Assembly: GCA_029054965.1 (NCBI GenBank)
Contig: JAIDEF010000330.1
Location: 1-11,393, forward strand
Length of the DNA: 11,393 bases
From: Eubacterium sp.
GTDB taxonomy: Bacteria > Bacillota > Clostridia > Oscillospirales > Acutalibacteraceae
Reading direction: 5' to 3'
The notes below the pieces were generated by a model that did no database searches, had not been told where the DNA came from, and saw only the letters and a list, made by a program, of their open reading frames with translations. This document shows positions 5,476-11,393 of this stretch, one piece after another. Numbering within the stretch: position 1 is the first letter of the stretch; each line of letters opens with the position of its first letter. Made by a program: the position numbers and the translations under genes.

Positions 5476-7140
5476 ATGAGGAAAGCATTGAAAATAACCA
5501 TTTGTTTTGTCCTGACGCTTGTTATGATTTTATCAAGCACAAGTGCTGCGTTTGCAAAGGATGATGTTACACCTGTTGTCGTAATTCATGGTATCGGCGG
5601 AACACAGCTTTATAAGGACATTGGAACAGAAAATGAAACCACTGCAGCCGCATTTGACATATCCTCCATTTTCAGCACCTACAACAGTTTGCTGAAAAAG
5701 GTTATGACAAGTGCCACAGGTGAAAAAATTGATGCATCTGCACTCATTGATGAGATAGCAGAGGTTATGAATGACTTTGCCGACATTGCCTGTGACAAAA
5801 ACGGCAATCCTGCTTATAATGTAGGCATTAAGGATTACTGGACCGACAGCCTTGCAAACCACAAAGATTACATCGACGGCAGAGGCTCTGCCGAGCCTGC
5901 CATTGCAAATCAGGTAAGTGATATAGTAGGTCCTGAAAATGTTTATCTTTTCAGATATGACTGGCGTCTTGATGCCTGTGAAAATGCAAAGATATTAAAC
6001 AGTCTTATTGATAATATCAAAGCAGAAACAGGCAAAAGCAAGGTAACTATAGTAAGCTGTTCCGAAGGTACAGTTGTTGCTTCTGCTTATATTGACCAGT
6101 ATATGTATAAAAATGATATCGCAAAAACTGTTTTTGTTAATGGTGCATTCAATGGTGTTTCTATCTGCAACCTTTTTGCAAAGGATGTTTATATTGACAA
6201 GGATACATTGCTCAGTTATTTCTGGAATCTTCTCCATGAGCTAAATAATCCAAGCTTTGATTTAAAACAGCTTGCTTTCCTGTCAACAACTCTCGATGAT
6301 GCAGTAGGCAATCTATGCGAGCTTCTCAATGAAGTAAAAAATACTCCTGAGCTTTTCAACAAACTTTATAACGACGTGCTCTACCCTGTTTTCGGATGTA
6401 TTCCGATTTACTGGGAATTTATCCCCTATGACTATTTTGATAAGGCTGTATACGAGATGAGTTCAATAGGCTTCCTTGACAAGAGCGGTGCTCTGTACAG
6501 TAAGCTGCAGAAATATCATCAGGTACAGGGCAGACTTGAAAGCAACCTAAAAACACTCAAGTCAAAGGGTGTCGAGGTAGCTGTTGTTGCAAATTACGGT
6601 ATTCCTACTGTTCCGATGACTTCACTGCATAAGGCACAGGCAGATGTTCTTATTGAAACAAAATATGCATCAGTTGGTGCAACCGTCGCTGACTATGGCG
6701 AAACACTAAACAAAACAGGAAAATATATTTCTGACGATAAAATTATTGATGCATCTACCTGTGCACTGCCTGACAGCACATGGTTTGTTAAGGGTATCCA
6801 GCATATGGATTTCTGGTATAACAGCGAAGCTTGTCAATTCCTTGCCGCACTGATTACAACTAACACCTCACTTGATATAGACAGCATTCAGAATGAAACA
6901 GGTGTAGGTCAATTCATTGGTACAGACAGTCAGCAGAAAATAGTCAATGTAACAAAGAGCGGTTCAACCGCAGGACTCCTTAACGCAAGCAATATATCAA
7001 CCACTGCAAAGGCTGAGAAAAAATCTCCGCCGACAGGCAGCGGCGACATTTTAATTGCCGGCTTTGTATCATTCACAGTCGCACTTACAGCAATGATAAC
7101 CATACTGTATTTCAAAAGAAAAAAACTGAATAGCAAATAA
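5476..7140 (+). CDS. Secreted LCAT-like alpha/beta hydrolase with SPPTG cell-wall anchor
   Basis: The 554-aa product has a signal peptide (1-27, likely cleaved after AFA). VVVIHGIGGTQLY (34-46) gives the oxyanion-hole loop, and YLFRYDWRLDACENAKILNS resembles the F-x-YDWR segment of lecithin:cholesterol acyltransferase-like lipases. The nucleophile elbow reads S194-C-S196-E-G198, in the place of the usual G-x-S-x-G. D425 (KIIDAST) and H443 (GIQHMDFW) are candidates for the remaining triad. The C-terminus has SPPTG (517-521), a hydrophobic helix (about 524-543) and KRKK, the layout of a sortase substrate; the motif fits the (S/P)PxTG form known for clostridial class B sortase. A surface lipase, esterase or acyltransferase is likely, but its substrate is unknown. 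AGGAG (5464-5468) lies 7 nt before the ATG. It is a single-gene unit with its own promoter and terminator, divergent from the AraC-type regulator. Confidence 0.85.
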   Translation: MRKALKITICFVLTLVMILSSTSAAFAKDDVTPVVVIHGIGGTQLYKDIGTENETTAAAFDISSIFSTYNSLLKKVMTSATGEKIDASALIDEIAEVMNDFADIACDKNGNPAYNVGIKDYWTDSLANHKDYIDGRGSAEPAIANQVSDIVGPENVYLFRYDWRLDACENAKILNSLIDNIKAETGKSKVTIVSCSEGTVVASAYIDQYMYKNDIAKTVFVNGAFNGVSICNLFAKDVYIDKDTLLSYFWNLLHELNNPSFDLKQLAFLSTTLDDAVGNLCELLNEVKNTPELFNKLYNDVLYPVFGCIPIYWEFIPYDYFDKAVYEMSSIGFLDKSGALYSKLQKYHQVQGRLESNLKTLKSKGVEVAVVANYGIPTVPMTSLHKAQADVLIETKYASVGATVADYGETLNKTGKYISDDKIIDASTCALPDSTWFVKGIQHMDFWYNSEACQFLAALITTNTSLDIDSIQNETGVGQFIGTDSQQKIVNVTKSGSTAGLLNASNISTTAKAEKKSPPTGSGDILIAGFVSFTVALTAMITILYFKRKKLNSK

Positions 7141-7144
7141 AAGC

Positions 7145-7174
7145 AACACACCTTGGAAAACTCCAAGGTGTGTT
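7145..7174. terminator. Bidirectional terminator between hydrolase and sugar kinase genes
   Basis: A perfect 13-bp stem (7145-7157 with 7162-7174) has a 4-nt loop. On the plus strand a T run continues to 7177. On the minus strand the stem is followed by GCTTTTATTT. It lies between two converging stop codons and can serve both genes. Confidence 0.9.
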
Positions 7175-7179
7175 TTTGA

Positions 7180-8271
7180 TTATAATGATTTAATTATGTT
7201 TTCCATTTCGTCCATATGCTTTTCCATATCGGCAACAAGAGCAAGCTGATCCTTTGCACGAACAAGGTTATGCTCCGGATAGGCAGTTCTGAAATATGTA
7301 TCTCCATTAAGATAATCTGTTAAAAATCTCATTCCGCATTCAAGAGTCATAAGCTTTGCAGAAAAAGCAAGGTTATCCTTTTCAGCTTGGGTAAAACTTT
7401 CACCTGCTTCGTTTAAAAAGCCCTGAGCATAAGCTTTAAAATAATCAAGATTGATTGCAACCTTGGATGTATCCTTTTCATCCTCGGCACAGGTATTTGC
7501 ACCAAATCGAATAGAGTCACCGAAATCATATAGTGCAAGACCGGGCATTACTGTATCAAGGTCAATAACACAGATAGCCTCGTCACTGTCATTGTCAAAC
7601 AAAACATTATTAAGCTTTGTATCATTATGTGTTACACGAATCGGAATTTCACCCTTAGCAATCAAATCAGTAAGACGGCTGCAGTCACTTTTTCTATTCA
7701 TAACAAATTCAATCTCGTTCTTACACTGCTCAGCCCTGCCTGACTTATCGGCTTTAACTGCGGGCAAAAACTCATTCTCAAATCTCCATATTGTATTATG
7801 AAAATCAGGGATTGTTTCTTTGAGCGTTGTTGCAGGGAAATCACTCAAATATTTTTGAAATCTGCCAAAAGCAAGACCGCTTTTTTTGAATATTTCTGCT
7901 GAAGAAACACTGTCACAGCATTTGCTGTTATCGACAAATTTGTAAGCTCTGTAACAACTGCCATTCTCAGCTCTGTAATACAAATCGCCATCTGTCGTTT
8001 TCATAAAATTCAATGTTTCCCTGTCAGGATTTCCGCCATTCGATTTAATTTTATCACGCAAAAACGATGTAACAGCAAACACATTTCCCATCAAATCATC
8101 AATATTTTTAAACACGTTGGTATTAACCTGCTGAACAACATAACTGATAATCTTATTATCAGCTTCATATTTAGCAAGGTATGTTGTATTAATGTGACCT
8201 GAACCAAATCTTTCAATCTCAAGGAGCTTGCCTTCAAAATCAAAGCAGCCCAAAACTTCTTTAATATCCAA
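7180..8271 (-). CDS. nahK: N-acetylhexosamine 1-kinase-like phosphotransferase (NahK/LnpB type)
   Basis: The 363-aa cytoplasmic protein belongs to the aminoglycoside-phosphotransferase/choline-kinase fold. It matches the pattern of Bifidobacterium NahK (359 aa): RFGSGHINTTYL (21-32) in the nucleotide loop, VVQQVNTNVF (45-54), LKETIPDFHNT (150-160), and the catalytic loop THNDTKLNNVLF (214-225) with D217 as base. VIDLDTVMPG (235-244) holds the metal-binding acids, followed by LYDFGDSIRFGA (247-258). NahK phosphorylates GlcNAc/GalNAc at C1 for the lacto-N-biose/galacto-N-biose route. No phosphorylase or sugar transporter lies beside it here, so the true sugar is uncertain. The start is a TTG (8269-8271), set by AGGAGG (8280-8285) 8 nt upstream. 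It is a single-gene unit between two terminators. Confidence 0.85.
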   Translation of the reverse strand: MDIKEVLGCFDFEGKLLEIERFGSGHINTTYLAKYEADNKIISYVVQQVNTNVFKNIDDLMGNVFAVTSFLRDKIKSNGGNPDRETLNFMKTTDGDLYYRAENGSCYRAYKFVDNSKCCDSVSSAEIFKKSGLAFGRFQKYLSDFPATTLKETIPDFHNTIWRFENEFLPAVKADKSGRAEQCKNEIEFVMNRKSDCSRLTDLIAKGEIPIRVTHNDTKLNNVLFDNDSDEAICVIDLDTVMPGLALYDFGDSIRFGANTCAEDEKDTSKVAINLDYFKAYAQGFLNEAGESFTQAEKDNLAFSAKLMTLECGMRFLTDYLNGDTYFRTAYPEHNLVRAKDQLALVADMEKHMDEMENIIKSL

Positions 8272-8300
8272 AGTATTATCCTCCTAATTAAATATGGTTT

Positions 8301-8329
8301 ATATTAACATAATTTAAAAAATAATGCAA
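8301..8329 (-). promoter_or_regulatory. Promoter of the sugar kinase gene
   Basis: On the minus strand TTGCAT (8324-8329), a 17-nt spacer and TAATAT (8301-8306) preceded by TGT form an extended -10 promoter 29 nt upstream of the TTG start. Confidence 0.65.
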
Positions 8330-8337
8330 CAGTAAAA

Positions 8338-8373
8338 AAATCCTCACAGTGACTTTATTCACTATGAGGATTT
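8338..8373 (-). terminator. Intrinsic terminator after the permease gene
   Basis: A 15-bp stem (8338-8352 with 8359-8373) has a 6-nt loop and is followed on the minus strand by a T run. The single imperfect pair is a G-U wobble in the minus-strand RNA, so it ends the adaptor-permease transcript 9 nt after the permease stop. Confidence 0.85.
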
Positions 8374-8382
8374 AATAACAAT

Positions 8383-9633
8383 TTACTCGCTTCTGAGAGC
8401 ATCAATCGGGCTCATCTGTGCCGCCTTACGTGCAGGATAAATACCGAAGAACAATCCAACACCGCTTGAGAACAATAACGATACAACGATTAACCACCAA
8501 GTAATATTCGGTTGAATATCAATAATTGAACAAGCAGCAAACGCACCTGCTATACCTATAGTCAAGCCGATTACACCACCAATTAAGCAAAGAATTATTG
8601 ACTCTGTCAAAAATTGAAGTGTTATAACCTTTGTCTTTGCACCGAGTGATTTCCTGATGCCGATTTCCCTCGTTCGTTCTGTAACTGATACAAGCATAAT
8701 ATTCATAACACCTATACCGCCTACTATAAGAGAAATTGCACCTACGCATGCAATAAACGCAGTAAGAACTGACATAATTATATCAACAATATTAACATAT
8801 GTTGCCATATTCTGTGCAGTATACATACTATTGGAATAATTTCCATGCGCTGATTTCAAATAGTTAACTGCAGCATTACCTACAGCATCATAATCGGCAC
8901 CCTCGTGAGCAATTACAAATACACTGCTGAGCTGTGCACTTGCACCTGTTATCTGAGTCAGTGTAGTACACGGCATAAACAGAGCAATCATAAGCTTGTC
9001 AGAACCGCTGGTGAACATACTCGTCATATTGCTGCTGCCGCCCAAAGAGCTGGTCAGTGCATCAATATTTGCAACACCGCACACTCTGACCTGCATTGAT
9101 TTACCGCTTGATGAAACGGTTATATATTCATTTGTAACATCCTGATAGCCGAATGCCATTTCTGCTGAATTTGTACCGATTACAGCAATAGGAGCATTGG
9201 CATCATACTCTTCATCTGTAAAAAACCGCCCGTATTCACAGGTATTCGTCAGTGCAAACTGGACATCACTGTTAACACCAACAAGCATAGCTGTTGCCTC
9301 AGTAGCAGTTTTATTAATAGTAGCTCTGCCGAATCCCATCAGCATAGGTGAGCATCGCTCTACGCCGTTAACCTTAGTCTTAATATTCTGAACATCATCG
9401 AGAGTAATGAAATCATTATCCGTGGCACTTGTGGCATCAACACTGATAAGCACCGCATTTGAGCCCATATCCTCAATTAATCCGACAATATAATCCCTTA
9501 CACCTGTACCTGCACCTATAATCATAATTACAGAGCTTATACCGATGATAATACCCAGCATTGTAAGGAGGCTGCGCATCAGGTTAGACTTAATACATTT
9601 AACCGCGATTTTCAGACTTTCACTAATATTCAC
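8383..9633 (-). CDS. MacB/YknZ-like ABC transporter permease
   Basis: The 416-aa membrane protein has the MacB-type layout: one N-terminal helix (about 21-41, LLTMLGIIIGISSVIMIIGA), a large extracytoplasmic domain (about 43-280), then three helices (about 284-312, 344-372, 379-398). VSVTERTREIGIRKSLGAK (315-333) is the coupling segment that contacts the ATPase, and GIYPARKAAQMSPIDALRSE (397-416) is the conserved family end. Such permeases act by mechanotransmission with an ATPase and an adaptor to export peptides, toxins or lipoproteins. It starts at GTG (9631-9633), with AAGGAG 8 nt upstream, 20 nt after the adaptor stop, so the two are cotranslated from one transcript. The ATPase partner is not between them. 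Substrate unknown. Confidence 0.92.
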   Translation of the reverse strand: MNISESLKIAVKCIKSNLMRSLLTMLGIIIGISSVIMIIGAGTGVRDYIVGLIEDMGSNAVLISVDATSATDNDFITLDDVQNIKTKVNGVERCSPMLMGFGRATINKTATEATAMLVGVNSDVQFALTNTCEYGRFFTDEEYDANAPIAVIGTNSAEMAFGYQDVTNEYITVSSSGKSMQVRVCGVANIDALTSSLGGSSNMTSMFTSGSDKLMIALFMPCTTLTQITGASAQLSSVFVIAHEGADYDAVGNAAVNYLKSAHGNYSNSMYTAQNMATYVNIVDIIMSVLTAFIACVGAISLIVGGIGVMNIMLVSVTERTREIGIRKSLGAKTKVITLQFLTESIILCLIGGVIGLTIGIAGAFAACSIIDIQPNITWWLIVVSLLFSSGVGLFFGIYPARKAAQMSPIDALRSE

Positions 9634-9653
9634 TCTGAAATCTCCTTACCTAA

Positions 9654-11360
9654 TTACTTAGTAACAACCTTAACCTTAAATGTATCGTCTGCATAATCAC
9701 TTGCAGGAGCTGATACAATCTGGTCACCTACATTAAGACCTGATTTTACCTGATAAGAGGTTACTGATGAAGCACCAATATCAATCGGAGTTTTTGTAAC
9801 CTCACCCTCTTCTGCATTGTAGAGGTATACAAAAGCACCTTCCTTTTCAAGCTTAATTGAACCAATCGGAACTGCGGTTACACCAAGATATTCGCCTGTC
9901 TGAATTTCAACATTCGCATCAAATCCGGCAGTTATATTTTCATCTGTTTCCGGAATAGATATGATACATTCAACACCTGCACCGCTGTCAGTAAGACTGG
10001 AAAGACCGCTGATACCTGCCATTGAGCCAACACTGTCAAGAATACTGCCGCTTGAGCCACCTGTTGCAGTAGGTGCAATAGAAGTTACCTCACCCTCATA
10101 GGTACCGAAAGCGGTTGTAATAGTTGCTTCCATACCAAGCTTAACCTTGTGTAAATCATATTCGCCGAGGCTTAATTTAACAGCCATTGAATCCAAATTT
10201 TCCAATGTGATACCTGAGCTGAGCATAGTTGTCTGCACATCAGGAGTAACATCAACTGCTGTGATAGTACCGTCAAATGCGGCAACCCAGCCTGCTGACA
10301 AATCCTGCTTCTGGTCTTTCAAAATATCGAGTGCCTGCTTTGTAGCATTTACTGATTTTTTCTGAGCATTAACTAATGTGCCGTCAGCCTGAACATCAAA
10401 CAATGCCTTTTGACCTTCAAGTGAAAGCAATTGAACCTGTGCTGCTGTGAGCTGTGCATTTTCAGTATTAGCAACAGCTTTTGCAAACTCGTCAATATCA
10501 ATTGCGTCAACTATCTGTTTTGCAACATCTTCAGCAATACCGCTTTCAATAAGATTCTCAATAAGCTTATCTGCAATAGCCTCATTATCAAGACTGCCGG
10601 AAAGCTCAACGATAGTAGTTGCTATAATCTGTGTAGTTTCTGTCAGTGTTGCAATATCATTTGTAAGCTTTGTAAGAGTCTGGTTCAGCTCCTCAACAGC
10701 ATCCGCAAGACCACCAAGAGAGGGCTGTGATGATGTTGTTAATTCAATATCAGGAATAGACGGATTGAAGTCACTTGGGAGCGTCGGAATATCCTTTGCA
10801 TACAAATCTGCATTTTCTGTAACAGTCTTTGTTGTATTAGGAGCTTTTACAGTAGTAGTTTTAGCAGCCTCGGTTGTTTTAGCTGATGTTGAAGGATAAT
10901 TGCCCTTTTCCATTTCAGCAATAAGCTTCTGAAGCTCTGTGATTTTAGGGGCAAGTGCATCAGACTTGCTCTTTGCAGTTTTCTGTGCATCAACAGCCGA
11001 ATTGTAAGCCTTTAAAGATTCATTGTAGCTTGACTGCAGTGAATTTATCTGTCCGTCAAGATTTGACACATCAAAGGTTGCGAGAACATCACCCTTTTTC
11101 ACATTGTCGCCGACCTTAACAAAAACTTCCTTGACGGTTGCAACAGTACCAACCTTATATTCCTTGGTTGTACCTGCTGTAACAGCACCTGTCAATGAAA
11201 CAGTTTCAATTATGTCTTCGGCAGCGATAGTATGTAGAGAAACCTCTGTACCGCTTTTTGATTTTGTTACAACAACGATTGATGTAACAGCAATCACAAT
11301 TGCAAGCACAACACAAACAATTGCAATTGCGTTATAGTTACTTTTCTTTACAGGTGCCAT
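9654..11360 (-). CDS. MacA/YknX-like efflux adaptor (HlyD family) with a large Thr-rich/helical insertion
   Basis: The product, 568 aa from the ATG at 11358-11360, has a membrane anchor (about 11-32, AIAIVCVVLAIVIAV). A lipoyl-type half-motif VATVKEVFVKVGDNVKKGDVLATFD (73-97) is followed by a coiled-coil arm (about 104-152). The second half, AAFDGTITAVDV (360-371), comes much later, followed by the beta-barrel and C-terminal membrane-proximal domains. Between the two coiled-coil arms lies a Thr/Ser/Pro-rich linker (about 155-215) and a further helical stretch (about 216-350), making the protein much longer than the usual 380-400 residues. A Gly/Ser-rich insertion (433-461) interrupts the barrel. 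The frame stays open to base 11393 and includes another ATG at the very edge. No good ribosome binding site precedes 11360, so the start may lie upstream, outside the window. It partners the downstream permease and probably links it to the cell envelope. Confidence 0.85.
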   Translation of the reverse strand: MAPVKKSNYNAIAIVCVVLAIVIAVTSIVVVTKSKSGTEVSLHTIAAEDIIETVSLTGAVTAGTTKEYKVGTVATVKEVFVKVGDNVKKGDVLATFDVSNLDGQINSLQSSYNESLKAYNSAVDAQKTAKSKSDALAPKITELQKLIAEMEKGNYPSTSAKTTEAAKTTTVKAPNTTKTVTENADLYAKDIPTLPSDFNPSIPDIELTTSSQPSLGGLADAVEELNQTLTKLTNDIATLTETTQIIATTIVELSGSLDNEAIADKLIENLIESGIAEDVAKQIVDAIDIDEFAKAVANTENAQLTAAQVQLLSLEGQKALFDVQADGTLVNAQKKSVNATKQALDILKDQKQDLSAGWVAAFDGTITAVDVTPDVQTTMLSSGITLENLDSMAVKLSLGEYDLHKVKLGMEATITTAFGTYEGEVTSIAPTATGGSSGSILDSVGSMAGISGLSSLTDSGAGVECIISIPETDENITAGFDANVEIQTGEYLGVTAVPIGSIKLEKEGAFVYLYNAEEGEVTKTPIDIGASSVTSYQVKSGLNVGDQIVSAPASDYADDTFKVKVVTK

Positions 11361-11393
11361 AATATGAACTCTGTTGAAAATAATATTATGCAT

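Noticed and set aside
10431..10899. Plus-strand frames (99 aa and 150 aa) opposite the adaptor insertion
   Set aside because: They mirror the Thr/Ala-rich low-complexity adaptor codons and have Cys/Asn- or Ser/Val-rich composition without motifs; they are shadows of the real gene.
1..11393. CRISPR array, insertion sequence, tRNA, rRNA or prophage
   Set aside because: No spaced direct repeats, transposase frames, terminal inverted repeats with target duplication, or tRNA/rRNA-like sequence were seen on reading both strands.

Overview
The window reads as chromosomal DNA of a low-GC, endospore-forming Firmicute, most likely a gut-type clostridium (Ruminococcaceae/Oscillospiraceae-like). The reasons are a sporulation sigma factor G gene, a greA-lysS operon, AGGAGG-type ribosome binding sites with frequent TTG/GTG starts, a clostridial (S/P)PxTG-like cell-wall anchor, and a sugar kinase of the N-acetylhexosamine 1-kinase type. 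The taxonomic guess is inference. No rRNA, tRNA, CRISPR array, insertion sequence or prophage was seen.

Layout from left to right. At 1-840 (minus) lies the N-terminal 280 codons of a multi-pass GT-C glycosyltransferase cut by the window edge. At 933-3258 (minus) is a greA-lysS operon behind a perfect consensus sigma-A promoter (TTGACA, 17 nt, TATAAT). This LysRS carries about 115 extra N-terminal residues that look like two YegP/DUF1508 repeats. The interval 3378-3866 is compact and unusual. It holds a 48-codon ribbon-helix-helix gene, then a 24-codon hydrophobic peptide gene with its own strong promoter, and a roughly 90-nt antisense RNA from an equally strong promoter facing it. Both transcripts end on one shared 13-bp inverted repeat. 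The two transcripts have matching 5' ends and the peptide's ribosome binding site is buried in a predicted hairpin. This looks like a type I toxin-antitoxin module with the architecture of the Fst/par locus but a different peptide, and it is the best candidate here for something undescribed.

Further right, sigG (3867-4634) and an AraC-type regulator with a shortened GyrI-like domain (4717-5331) lie on the minus strand. Divergent from the regulator is a secreted, probably wall-anchored LCAT-like alpha/beta hydrolase (5476-7140, plus). It converges on a NahK-like sugar kinase (7180-8271, minus) across a bidirectional terminator. The right end holds a two-gene unit on the minus strand, a MacA/YknX-like adaptor with a large Thr-rich insertion (9654-11360) and a MacB/YknZ-like permease (8383-9633). 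No ATPase gene lies between them, so the partner ATPase must be beyond the right edge or elsewhere.

Most genes form short transcription units with their own promoters or terminators. The firm functional couplings are greA with lysS, adaptor with permease, and the convergent peptide/antisense RNA pair. All assignments come from reading motifs by eye; no database search was run.
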